From positions 1-22,774 of the forward strand of contig JAKTTS010000242.1 in the NCBI GenBank assembly GCA_030560485.1: DNA of 22,774 bases, given 5' to 3'. The DNA is from Ascoidea tarda (nom. inval.). Taxonomy: Eukaryota; Ascomycota; Saccharomycetes; Ascoideales; Ascoideaceae. Numbering within the stretch: position 1 is the stretch's first letter; each line of letters begins with the position of its first letter. Of this stretch, positions 1 to 9,111 are shown one piece after another. The translations under genes were made by a program, and so were the position numbers. The notes beneath the pieces were generated by a model. That model saw only the letters and a program-made list of their open reading frames with translations. It made no database searches and was not told where the DNA came from.

Positions 1-1
1 T

Positions 2-3000
2 AATAATACTAACAACTCGTTAGTCAATCATTTAAGAAAGAAACTATTTCACAACATAGTCAAATTTAACTCAAAAACTGTAGAGGTTTATTCAGATGAA
101 TCCATAAAGCCTGCCATTGGTTGTGGCTTGAATGTTCCTGCTACTATTACTTTAGAAAATTTATATCCTGCCTCTTTTGAAGAAAAATTAAACAATAAAA
201 CTTCAAAAGAAAAAATCGAGTTTGATGACAGCAACGAGATCAGAAAATTCATCCTTACATTGAAAAGACAGAAAGAGATGGAATATGTCAATTATATTCC
301 GACTTCTGGAAGCTAGACTTTCAAAGTTAACCATTTCAGCATTTGGGGTTTAATTAGTGAAGATCCTTCAGATGAAGACGAACCAAAAACAGACTTGGAA
401 GATAATATTCTTCAAAAATCACCCTTGCCAAAAATTATAAATCATTTGGAAAGCAAATCAAATTTAAAAACCAAAAAAGTTGCGGATTTAAAAATTTTAA
501 AAAAGACAGTTTTTCCAAAAGAAAGACAAGCCCGAAAAGCAGAACAAGCTCAAAAAGCTTCTAAAAAACATTCAAGTGATTGGTACACCCAAGCCACACA
601 GTTTGACGTTAGTAACTACACAGCATCAAATTTTGATGATGAAAAAAGCATTCATGTTACACAGGGTGAAAAAATCACTAAAAATATAAACCGAAACGAA
701 ACATACTTGTTCGAAGACGAGTTTCCTGTTAAGAAAATGAAAATTGACAACGATGCATCAAATATTTCTTTTGTTCCTGGTGGTTGGAGTTTCTCTAATG
801 ACATAATGCCCACTGAAAAATCTTTGAATGAAAAAATCAATATCATTGAAGAATCAAAGAAACAACAAAATAAAATGAAAACTGATTATAAAATTTTTCA
901 AGATGCGGAACAACAAGTTGAACCCAGTCTGAAAGACATAATTAAACAAACCGCTCTGGAATTAGTCCATGTTATTAGCAGTGATATTGAAGAACAGTAT
1001 GAGAATTTGCTTGATATTGATATGGAAGAAGATACTGATATTACCAAAGGTGTCAGGGAAAAGCAGTATGAATCTTTAGGTGTCAATGACCGTGACTTGG
1101 AATTATTAACCATTGAGCCAGATTTTGCTGTTTCAGATAATTGGGAAGTTCAATTACAACTATCAGCTGCAAGCAATTCAGCGTTTTCAGAAGATGCAGA
1201 GGAAGTTGTTGAAAAAATGCTCCCCAAATTGCCTTTTAGTGAAAAATATTCATCAATTAAATTAGATAATTTGTTATTTGAAGATTTTGATGATTATTTA
1301 AATAAACAAAATAAAATATTCAACGGTTTAAGAATTAATAATAGAAAAAACTTTATCAAATGGAGTCCCAATGGTAATTTAATAATGACTGATTCTATTT
1401 TTGAACAACAGTCTGGATGTAAAATTTATTCATTTAATAAAAAGTTTGAGGATGCAAATAAAACTATAAAGGGTTCTGTATATGAAAAAATTTTCAAGGA
1501 GCATTTTGCTATATCCGATATTGCTACAAGAAAATCAAATGATTATCCTGTTTGCAAACCAAAAGATATCAATAAAACTTTGAGTTTTAAATTACTATTG
1601 AGTTGTTTTAAGAAAGATGCTAATAGTGAATTCTTAAATAGCGAGAGTGGATTTTGGGAATTGGCATCAATTTTATTTGAAGATAATCAAAAAGTCTTTA
1701 GCAGTCTCTCAAAATGGATTGAGAAGGAAGTTACATTGGAAATTGATGAGAAATTGAGTTATGAGAAAGATGAGTCTGCTAAAATATTTCTTTTGTTATG
1801 CAAACACGACATCAAAGGAGCTATTTCGTTGGCAATAGAAACAAAACATTTTAATTTGGGTAGTTTAATAACATTATTGGGCAGTGGAGAAGAAAGTGTG
1901 TTTTTTGGTGCAAAAAGCCAGCTAGAGTTTTGGATCAAAACTTCGGCAATAAATCATATTCCTATTCCTGTATTAAAAGTGTATGGGTTATTGACTGGTG
2001 AACCATTAACAAATGAATACGAATCATATTTTAATCTTGTTGAGAATTTATCGTGGAAAGTTTGCTTGGGGTTGGAGTTATGGTATGGGGAAATTAAGTT
2101 AAAAGCACATGAAATAATTTATAATTTTATTCTAAACGAAAACAAAACCGTTCAATTTTCTAAATTTTCAGAAGACCATTATTTAAATATAATAAAATTA
2201 TACGGAAAACTCAATAATAGCTATAACAGCAATGACATTGGACAAATAATTTCCGATTTTAAAGGGATAAATGAGTTTGATGTAAGGATGCAATGGTACA
2301 TTTATAAAATCTTAAATGAGTTAAAAAAATTTGATAAAGTTTCTCAAGAAAAAGTTAACGAGATTGAAGATAAATTAACAATTGGGTTTGCAGATGAATT
2401 AGAGACTATGAAAATGTATTCTGAAAGCATATTTATCTTAAGTAATTTAAATGAAGATAAAATTTGCAAGAAATCTATTGATAGATTAGTGATGAACAAA
2501 ATTGAACAAATTACACATAAAATTGATATCAAGATTTTGGAAACCTTGATCCATGGGTTAAAATTACCACAAGAGTTAATATCCAAAGCTATTGCTTTAA
2601 ATTACAGATACTATGGAGATTACTGGAAAGAAGTTATGACATTGATTAGTGCAAACTCTTTTGATGAAGCTCATAAACGAATAATTGAAAATATTGCACC
2701 AAACTCTATAATTTGCAAAGGTAACCTTATTTTGAAGTTGAATAACTTGATTGAAAGTTTTCCAATAAATGAAGTTCAAATCAAGAATTGGTCAAATGGG
2801 TTGCAGGTGTATAAGGACTACATCTTGCTTTTAAAACTTGCTGAAAAAGAAAATGAAATTGAAAATAGCAAAAACAATAACAATGCTGAAATTGATCTGT
2901 TCAAAAAGCAGAGGGCGTCAATTTTGATGAAATTGTTGAAGAGTATTGATTTGTTGGAGAAGAAGAATTTCAAAATCAAAGCTGCCAGTCTAATCATGAA

Positions 3001-3094
3001 GAAAGACGTGAAGAGATTCATCAAGCACGATATTCTCAAGAACAAGTATCTCCAGGACATCAAAATCGAAGAGATTGTGTTTTCCAGATGCTAA
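2..3094 (+). CDS. NUP145: Nup145 (Nup98-family) nucleoporin, 3' part, interrupted by one in-frame stop
   Basis: The reading frame is open at the left edge, so the N-terminal GLFG-repeat part is missing. Codons from position 2 encode the Nup98/Nup145 autoproteolytic domain: KPAIGCGLNVPATITLENLYP, later EYVNYIPTSGS, then TFKVNHFSIWGL. In this family the protein cuts itself between F and S of the HFS motif (bases 332-340), giving Nup145N and the scaffold protein Nup145C of the Y (Nup84) complex. The part after the cut is about 918 residues, longer than yeast Nup145C (about 712); its start is acidic and charged. The segment DNWEVQLQLSAASNSAF near base 1137 resembles the start of the helical ACE1 region, followed by a long helical domain to the stop at 3092. 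In-frame TAG at 314-316 interrupts the frame 24 bases before the cut site; the frame is otherwise intact on both sides. The next in-frame ATG is near base 736, so the segment after the TAG has no obvious start of its own. Identity is firm; whether this copy is functional is not. Confidence 0.9.
314..316 (+). other. In-frame TAG in place of a conserved Trp codon in the Nup145 autoproteolytic domain
   Basis: Reading the frame straight through gives TSGS-stop-TFKVNHFS. Nup98/Nup145 proteins have Trp right after this GS/GT (human Nup98 has GTW before the equivalent strand). One base change, TGG to TAG, explains it. Flanking residues match the family on both sides, and no splice signals bracket the stop. 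It may be an assembly or sequencing error, a real nonsense allele, or a read-through site; the sequence alone cannot tell. Confidence 0.85.
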
Positions 3095-3318
3095 ACACTC
3101 TCAAGCATCTAATACGTCAAGTTTTTATCCAGTTGCGTTTATTTGGGCTATTTTATATTATTTCAGTTTTATATTTGATCTGTTACTTTTTATGATTTTT
3201 TTTTATATCTGGCGTGATCTCGAACGAAAAGGGATTCAGTGTAGGATATCCGGAAAAGCAGTATTTCCAGCACGATCTTCTGGAAAAAGCGGGGCCAGAT
3301 CCCGTGACATCCCTGCAA

Positions 3319-3325
3319 TGACTCA
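3319..3325 (+). promoter_or_regulatory. Gcn4-type site (TGACTCA) upstream of FRS2
   Basis: A perfect TGACTCA palindrome core lies 127 bases before the FRS2 start codon. Gcn4 and related bZIP factors bind this sequence, and aminoacyl-tRNA synthetase genes are known general amino acid control targets in yeasts. The motif is exact; binding is inferred. Confidence 0.5.
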
Positions 3326-3341
3326 CATTCCTGGGCCTTGC

Positions 3342-3351
3342 TGAAAAATTT
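3342..3351 (+). promoter_or_regulatory. Possible RRPE element (TGAAAAATTT) in the FRS2 promoter
   Basis: TGAAAAATTT matches the core of the rRNA-processing element found upstream of ribosome-biogenesis and translation genes in yeasts. It lies about 100 bases before FRS2. No exact PAC motif accompanies it, and a 10-base AT-rich match can arise by chance. Confidence 0.3.
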
Positions 3352-3451
3352 GTTATCTCATGAAGAGCTGAGTGGTTATCGACCCTCAGAGATAATAGTT
3401 GTATACCAACACTGGCCTTTGAACGCGAATTGTTTGTGCGATTGAACCAAG

Positions 3452-4930
3452 ATGTCTTTAGAATCCAGAATCCTCCAGACTTTGAACGACAGCGATGAAA
3501 TCGTTGGCTCGAAAGGCTTTAAAAACGAGTCTTTTGATTCCATGAAAGCTGTATTGTCGTCTTTATTTTCCAGTGAAATGATCGATTATAAAACAAATAC
3601 TATTGAAAAATGGGTTTTAACAGATGAGGGTTCAGACATTGCCAGCAATGGTTCATACGAATACAATCTTTTAAAAACAGTCATAAAATTGAATGGTTTG
3701 TCCTTGGCTGAAGTTTCGAAAATCAAAAATGGTAAAATTGGTCAAGCAAAAGCTTTCAAAAACAAGTGGATATCAAAAAATGGCAGCACATTAATTGCCA
3801 ATGATTCATATAACCTAGATAAATTGCCAATTGACGAAACCGCTGAACTCCTACTTGAGATTCAAAAAAATGGTACTTTAGATAACAAAAAGGTCTTAGC
3901 AGACTTGAAAAAGAGAAAGTTGATTAGCTTGACTAAAGTTTTCACTTTTGATATAAAAAAAGCTTCCAATTTTGCTTTGCAAAAGACAAAATTTGAAGCA
4001 GACATTACAATGGACTTGATTCAAAACGATTCTTATAAATTAGCTTCTTTCAAACCTTACAACTTTAAAACTAAAGGTGTTCCAGTCAATTCCGGTGCTT
4101 TGCATCCTTTGAACAAAATTAAAACTGAGTTCAAAGAAATTTTCATGAGTATGGGATTCAAGGAAATGCCAACAAGCCAGTATGTTGAAAGTGGATTTTG
4201 GAACTTTGATACTTTATACGTGCCTCAAATGCACCCTGCAAGAGATTTGCAAGATACCTTTTATCTTTCCGATCCAAGTTATGCAAATCCACCTGAAGAT
4301 AAAACCTATTGGGAAAACACCAAAAATGCTCATGAGGGTGGTTATTATGGCTCAATTGGTTACAGATATCCCTGGAAAGGTGACGAATCTTTAAAAACCG
4401 TTTTAAGAACCCATACAACTGCTATTTCTTCACAAATGTTATATCATTTGGCCAAAGATCCTAAACCTATAAGATTGTTCTCAATTGATAAAGTTTTCAG
4501 AAATGAAGCTGTTGATGCTACTCATTTAGCTGAATTCCATCAAGTTGAAGGTGTTCTTGCTGATTATAACATTTCTTTAACAGATTTAATTAGTTTTATG
4601 GAAGACTTTTTCAGCAAGATGGGTGTCTATAACTTGAGATTCAAACCTGCTTATAACCCATATACCGAACCAAGTTTAGAAATCTTTTCTTATCATAAAG
4701 GATTAGATAAATGGGTTGAAATTGGAAATTCAGGCATGTTTAGACCTGAAATGTTACAACCAATGGGCTTGCCAACAAATTTGAATGTTCTTGGTTGGGG
4801 TTTAAGTTTAGAAAGACCAACCATGATCAAATATGGTGTTAGTAATATTAGGGAACTTTTAGGTCATAAAGTTAGTTTAGATTTCATTGAGCACAATCCT
4901 GCTGCACGTCTTGACGAAGATTTATATTAA
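3452..4930 (+). CDS. FRS2: Phenylalanyl-tRNA synthetase alpha subunit, cytosolic
   Basis: Encodes 492 residues, close to the yeast Frs2 length (about 503). It is the catalytic alpha chain of the cytosolic alpha2-beta2 enzyme that charges tRNA-Phe with phenylalanine using ATP; the beta chain is encoded elsewhere. The N-terminal 200 residues hold the winged-helix-like tRNA-binding region. The class II catalytic core follows: HPARDLQDTFYLSDP near residue 261, motif 2 FRNEAVDATHLAEFHQVEG near residue 349, WVEIGNSGMFRPEML near 425-440, and motif 3 GWGLSLERPTMIKYG near 448. The start ATG is the first in frame, and the protein ends right after the final helix. It contains no CTG codons. The gene follows NUP145 on the same strand and converges with PIK1. 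A Gcn4-type promoter site fits a synthetase gene. Confidence 0.97.
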   Translation: MSLESRILQTLNDSDEIVGSKGFKNESFDSMKAVLSSLFSSEMIDYKTNTIEKWVLTDEGSDIASNGSYEYNLLKTVIKLNGLSLAEVSKIKNGKIGQAKAFKNKWISKNGSTLIANDSYNLDKLPIDETAELLLEIQKNGTLDNKKVLADLKKRKLISLTKVFTFDIKKASNFALQKTKFEADITMDLIQNDSYKLASFKPYNFKTKGVPVNSGALHPLNKIKTEFKEIFMSMGFKEMPTSQYVESGFWNFDTLYVPQMHPARDLQDTFYLSDPSYANPPEDKTYWENTKNAHEGGYYGSIGYRYPWKGDESLKTVLRTHTTAISSQMLYHLAKDPKPIRLFSIDKVFRNEAVDATHLAEFHQVEGVLADYNISLTDLISFMEDFFSKMGVYNLRFKPAYNPYTEPSLEIFSYHKGLDKWVEIGNSGMFRPEMLQPMGLPTNLNVLGWGLSLERPTMIKYGVSNIRELLGHKVSLDFIEHNPAARLDEDLY

Positions 4931-5334
4931 ACTAATCACAATTAAGGTGATTTATAAGCATACTCTGTATTTTTTCTTCTATTTTTTCTTCTATTTTTTT
5001 ATTTTTTTTTTTTTCTCCTCCTTTTACTATCTCATTTTTAAATAAATAATTCGATTTTTAATTAGAGCTACATCTTTTTGTCCTTTTTTTTATAAATAAA
5101 TAAACAAGAATAGAATGATTTATATTACAGTCTAAAATCAAAGGAAAAACAAAACAGAAAGGAAAATAACAAAATTAAACAAACAAACAAACTCACTATT
5201 TTTATTATTACATGGGTTTCAATTGAAAAAATTGAAAACAAAAAAAACATGAAAACTAAAATAAATGCAAACAAAACATTAAAAAATAAACATCAATTTT
5301 CCTTTTTATTTTTTTAAAAGCATCAAGTCAGTAG
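4931..5334. terminator. Shared 3' region between convergent FRS2 and PIK1
   Basis: About 400 bases of very AT-rich DNA between two convergent stop codons. It has T runs near 4980-5010 and A-rich stretches near 5100-5300, as expected for yeast 3'-end formation signals on both strands. No open frame or RNA gene is apparent. Confidence 0.5.
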
Positions 5335-8300
5335 TTAACTGTATATACCCTGAGTAATCAATTGAAATTGATCATATAATCTGGTATAAATGCTTCCAAG
5401 ACTTTTTTGAATCAAATAATTTTCAACAAACTTGTCACATTCTGAATCTGTTAAATGCAATTGAAATCGTTGCCTTAGTTGGATACCTGTTTGATCTCCT
5501 GCTTTGAAACAAGGCAAAGAACTTTCCTTTTGCATTAATTCTACCATCGTTATCACACTTTCAGCATGCTTTCTAATAATTTTGAAACTTTCTTTCATCA
5601 ATCTACTAAATTTATGAAAATATTCTCCATCCACACCTCCTAATATATCTACATATTCTTGGGTTAATTTGAATGGAGCAGCTTCAAAACCAACACTACC
5701 AGGAGAATTTGATAGCAAGAACCCGAAATCAATGTGAATAATGTGCCCTTCATTATCCAACATTATGTTACCATTATGCCGATCTTTTATTTGTAATAAA
5801 TAACAAATCAATGAATACAGAGCTAAACTACAAGCAAAATTGTCTTGTGCTCTATTGTATCTTAGAGAGTTTTCGTCACCAAATACTCTTTTAAAGTGCT
5901 CTGTCAAAGGTGGAACTGTACCTTTAGGGTTTTCTCTGCTTTCGATCAAAATTCCTGTTAGAGATTTTTTAATTGAATGAATTGAAATAGCATTTGTGAT
6001 AGTTTCAACCAACCCAGTATTAGCACTTGTAATCAATATTCTCATTTTTTTGACCCAAACTTTGCAGTTGGCTTCCTTTAAAATATCGGCAATGGCTTGA
6101 ATTAATTGACATGCAAATGCTTCTTGTCTTAGGTCATCGCCGTTTTTTGCAATCACAGAACATAAATCCCAATCTTCTAAATGGCCATATGGGGATTCCT
6201 TTCTTATTCTTTCTTTCTTGGTGTCCCAGTCCTCACCAAGGTATGAATTTGAGTTTTTATTAGAGACACCACCTAATTTTAGATCATTTTCTAATTTTCT
6301 TTCACCTCTTTCTCCTCGAATCATGTAATCATTAAGTCCAAAATTATCTTGAAATGATTGCATCGATGCAATGATCTTTGCTTTTATAGCTGCACTTTGA
6401 TCAGAAGGTAAAGTATTATTTGGATTGTCTAATTGAGTTAACATAACAGCAGCAATTCTCATGTGAGTTGCAAGATCATCATTTGACATGTTGGGATTTC
6501 TGCCTGGTTCTAAAAATGAATAGTTTGAGCTAAAATTTAAATCAGACTTTCTAGGGGGTTCTGAAACTAATTCATCTGATTTTGCACCATTGACTAGATT
6601 AGAATATGAATTCTGAGCATTGTGGATTGGAGGAGAATCTAATATGGGCACATCCTGAGTATTGGCAACGAATAATTCTTTTCTGAGTCTTTCATTTTGA
6701 ATTTCATTATCAGTGATTTTAATGACCGATAAATCAGCCAAATCTGCTTCATCGATGTCACCTTCTTTTTCATTTATATGCAAATGAGTATTGTTGTGGT
6801 CGATATTGTCGTCATTATCGTTATCGTTGTAATTATCGTTATCATTAAAGCTGGTTGATTTAGGAGAATTTAAATTTGTGGTTTGGATACCTAAATCAAA
6901 GATATAAGTTCTATCAGGTTTTTCTCTTAATAATTGTAAATTTGTTGAGGAAGAAGAGTCAAAATCTAGATCGTTGTTTAAATACTCTATTAGTAGAAGG
7001 AAAGGAACTCTTTCAGCGGAATTTAATACAGCAGCTTCATTTGGAGTTATTCTGACAATTTTATGTAGTTTTCCCTTTTTGTTTGGAGGAAATAGAGTGG
7101 GGATATCAACTTCAGCAGGTAAATCTTTATTTAGTAGAGATAGTTCGGCTTTGAGAGAAGCCAATCTTGCTTCTTTCGGGACTTGACTTAATCTTAGGGA
7201 TATTTGTTGTAAAGCTATGGCAAATTGAGTTTCACATCTATAGTAGTTTGATTTTAGCAATTTTATTTTTGTTGTTGTTGACATTAAAGTGGGAGATATA
7301 TTTCTGATATTTGAACCATGGTGTCTTGAGTTTGAAGATTTATTATCTCTTTTTCTGTAATTTAAAAGCAGAGGAGACCTACTCAAAGTCTGAGCTCTTC
7401 TTAAAATTATTGGGTTGGATAGAGTTGAGTTGACAGAGTGTGTGGAAGAGGTGGGAGAAGGAATATTATTATTGTTATTATTGTTATTATTATTATTATT
7501 ATTGTTGTTGTTGTTGTTATTGTTTTTAATATTTGAATTTAATCTTAAATCTGGATCTGATTTTGAGTTGTAATTTAAATTTGGCATGGATTGAGAGTTT
7601 TGGTCTATGTTATTGATATCGCTTAGTTTACTCAGAGATAAGTCATAGTCGTTATAAAAATTTGAGGATAAGTAGTTTTCCAAGATTAAAGAAGAATTTC
7701 TGTTATGAGATCTTGAGGGGGGTTTATTTTTATTGCTATAATTGTTGTATAGGTTTTTATTTTTAAGAGTTCCACCATCGGTATTGTTGTTGAATAAAGA
7801 GTTTGGGTATTTATCTATTAGATCAAAGTTGTCAAAAGTTGGAGGAGTGTCGGGGATTGGTTTTTTAAATTGATCGTTCATGTTTTTTAGGTTTATAGAT
7901 GAAGGCTGAATTGTGTCAAAATTAATTTGAGTGTTTGAGTGGTTTACATTATTGATGTTATCGAAACTATGTAGTTTGACTGGAGAATTGAGAGATTTTT
8001 GGTTATTGTCATAATTGGGATTATTATTGTGATGTTGGATATGGTTTTTGAAAGAATTGGAGGAATTTGTAAAAGAATTTGAGGTTGAGGTTGAATTTAA
8101 GTTCAGCTGAGATTTTGAGCTTGAAACAGATAAATAAGAATTTTTTTTTGTATTTTTTAGAGTTAAGTTTTTGACTAGTTCATCAGAAAAGTTTTTAGCA
8201 ATTTGGAAGACATAGGTTTTTTGTTTTCTGCCCTGAGATTTTGCTAGTGGACCAATGTGCGAGGCCAATTGAGGTAAAGCAATGGCACCAGCTATTGCGC

Positions 8301-8745
8301 TTGATAAGATCAAAGCAGGAGCAATGTTTTCTCTGAATTGGTTGGATGGAGGAGGAGTAGCATTGTAGATAACATATTGCAGAGAATTTAGCATTTTTCT
8401 TGTGATTTGAAAGCCAAATGATTCAGGGTCCTGGCTCAAGTCGTGCAAGTGAGCCTGTAGCTGCCAAAAGGCCAATAGGGTGAAATGAGGATGCTGGGAG
8501 GATAAATCCAACAACAAATCCTCAAGAGCCATGGATTGAGTTTCGACAGTGACTAGAATCTGGCATAGCTGGGGAACAAAAAACTGGATTTCGTCGTATT
8601 TGTAGGATCGTATTCTTTGACATAAATAAGCAAAAATACCAATGTTTGAGGCATATCTCTCTAGATAAGAAATACATAAAAACAAGCTGAAATGCTGAGA
8701 GTTTATCAACCTCAAAAGCATTGCATTTCCACTAGACTGATCCAT
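5335..8745 (-). CDS. PIK1: Phosphatidylinositol 4-kinase Pik1
   Basis: Encodes 1136 residues (yeast Pik1 is about 1066). Pik1 makes PI4P at the trans-Golgi and in the nucleus, and is essential for Golgi-to-surface secretion. The N-terminal lipid kinase unique domain spans roughly residues 1-120 (YLCQRI, VPQLCQILVTVETQSMALEDLL). A segment near residues 135-195 (APALILSSAIAGAIALPQL, SQGRKQKTYVFQIAKNF) matches the region that binds the calcium sensor Frq1. A long disordered Ser/Asn-rich middle includes an Asn homopolymer. The kinase core is C-terminal: GDDLRQEAFACQLIQ near 865, catalytic KDRHNGN near 983 and HIDFGFLLSNSPGS near 1000. The start is taken as the only in-frame ATG (8743-8745); the open frame extends 11 codons further upstream without another ATG. 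It contains five CTG codons, one at a normally Ala/Gly position beside the catalytic loop. Confidence 0.97.
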   Translation of the reverse strand: MDQSSGNAMLLRLINSQHFSLFLCISYLERYASNIGIFAYLCQRIRSYKYDEIQFFVPQLCQILVTVETQSMALEDLLLDLSSQHPHFTLLAFWQLQAHLHDLSQDPESFGFQITRKMLNSLQYVIYNATPPPSNQFRENIAPALILSSAIAGAIALPQLASHIGPLAKSQGRKQKTYVFQIAKNFSDELVKNLTLKNTKKNSYLSVSSSKSQLNLNSTSTSNSFTNSSNSFKNHIQHHNNNPNYDNNQKSLNSPVKLHSFDNINNVNHSNTQINFDTIQPSSINLKNMNDQFKKPIPDTPPTFDNFDLIDKYPNSLFNNNTDGGTLKNKNLYNNYSNKNKPPSRSHNRNSSLILENYLSSNFYNDYDLSLSKLSDINNIDQNSQSMPNLNYNSKSDPDLRLNSNIKNNNNNNNNNNNNNNNNNNNNIPSPTSSTHSVNSTLSNPIILRRAQTLSRSPLLLNYRKRDNKSSNSRHHGSNIRNISPTLMSTTTKIKLLKSNYYRCETQFAIALQQISLRLSQVPKEARLASLKAELSLLNKDLPAEVDIPTLFPPNKKGKLHKIVRITPNEAAVLNSAERVPFLLLIEYLNNDLDFDSSSSTNLQLLREKPDRTYIFDLGIQTTNLNSPKSTSFNDNDNYNDNDNDDNIDHNNTHLHINEKEGDIDEADLADLSVIKITDNEIQNERLRKELFVANTQDVPILDSPPIHNAQNSYSNLVNGAKSDELVSEPPRKSDLNFSSNYSFLEPGRNPNMSNDDLATHMRIAAVMLTQLDNPNNTLPSDQSAAIKAKIIASMQSFQDNFGLNDYMIRGERGERKLENDLKLGGVSNKNSNSYLGEDWDTKKERIRKESPYGHLEDWDLCSVIAKNGDDLRQEAFACQLIQAIADILKEANCKVWVKKMRILITSANTGLVETITNAISIHSIKKSLTGILIESRENPKGTVPPLTEHFKRVFGDENSLRYNRAQDNFACSLALYSLICYLLQIKDRHNGNIMLDNEGHIIHIDFGFLLSNSPGSVGFEAAPFKLTQEYVDILGGVDGEYFHKFSRLMKESFKIIRKHAESVITMVELMQKESSLPCFKAGDQTGIQLRQRFQLHLTDSECDKFVENYLIQKSLGSIYTRLYDQFQLITQGIYS
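7468..7525 (-). repeat. Asparagine-codon microsatellite inside PIK1
   Basis: AAT/AAC trinucleotide run on the coding strand, encoding about 19 consecutive Asn around residues 408-426, in the disordered linker between the N-terminal domains and the kinase core. Mixed AAT and AAC codons suggest an older, partly stabilised tract. Confidence 0.85.
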
Positions 8746-9111
8746 TTTAAATGAAAATTGCGATGTATAAAACAAGCAGGTAATTGATCGTGTTTGCTGT
8801 TAGAAAAAGCGCTGCAATTAGTAGGAAAGTGTGTACAATTCAACAAAAACAAGCAAACAAGTAGCAGAAGTAGCAGGAGCAGCAAAAGCAGCAAAAGCAA
8901 GGAAAGCAGCAACCGAAGGAAGCACTGCAAATGAACAACAGCCAGCAAAGAGCTGGAGAATTGCAAACCACTGCTATGTCATAAACCCGTCGCTTACCTG
9001 TGGAGAGACGCCGCTGCACGCCCCATCTGTGGCGGTGACAACCGGTTGAAAGCACAGTGGCTGGAGCTCGTACTGCGCACGTGCACCGGTGCAGCATAGG
9101 AAGCACAGATT
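8746..9111. promoter_or_regulatory. PIK1 upstream region, downstream of gene 4
   Basis: This 366-base gap holds the PIK1 promoter and leader (minus strand) and the 3' end of gene 4. The half nearest PIK1 is rich in AGCA/AGCAAA repeats (about 8850-8945). The half nearest gene 4 is clearly more GC-rich than the surrounding DNA. Open frames here on both strands are repeat-driven and have no recognisable protein features. Confidence 0.45.
9078..9083. promoter_or_regulatory. CACGTG E-box upstream of PIK1
   Basis: A perfect CACGTG palindrome, the core site of yeast bHLH factors such as Cbf1 and Pho4, lies about 330 bases before the PIK1 start and 29 bases beyond the gene 4 stop. The distance is long for a yeast promoter element, so a role is uncertain. 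Confidence 0.3.

Larger units (their letters stand above)
3095..3451. other. NUP145-FRS2 intergenic region (3' end plus FRS2 promoter)
   Basis: These 357 bases separate two genes on the same strand. The left half is T-rich and probably holds the NUP145 3' end. The right half has higher GC and holds the FRS2 promoter, including the Gcn4-type and RRPE-like sites listed separately. A short open frame (3075-3344) starts inside NUP145 and shows no recognisable protein features. Confidence 0.6.

Noticed and set aside
395-397. TTG at 395 as a start codon for a separate Nup145C gene
   Set aside because: This is an ordinary Leu codon inside the continuous Nup145 frame. A separate start would more likely be the ATG near 736, but nothing supports one directly.
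3167-3177. TTTTATATTTG, near match to the S. cerevisiae ARS consensus
   Set aside because: It matches 10 of 11 positions, which is common by chance in AT-rich DNA, and the species may not use that consensus.
3075-3344. Open frame across the NUP145-FRS2 gap with a hydrophobic middle
   Set aside because: It overlaps the NUP145 end in another frame, the hydrophobic stretch comes from T-rich DNA, and it runs into the FRS2 promoter motifs.
8746-8775. Upstream extension of PIK1 to a TTG at 8775
   Set aside because: TTG is an unlikely start in yeast nuclear genes; the only in-frame ATG is at 8743-8745, and the conserved region begins right after it.
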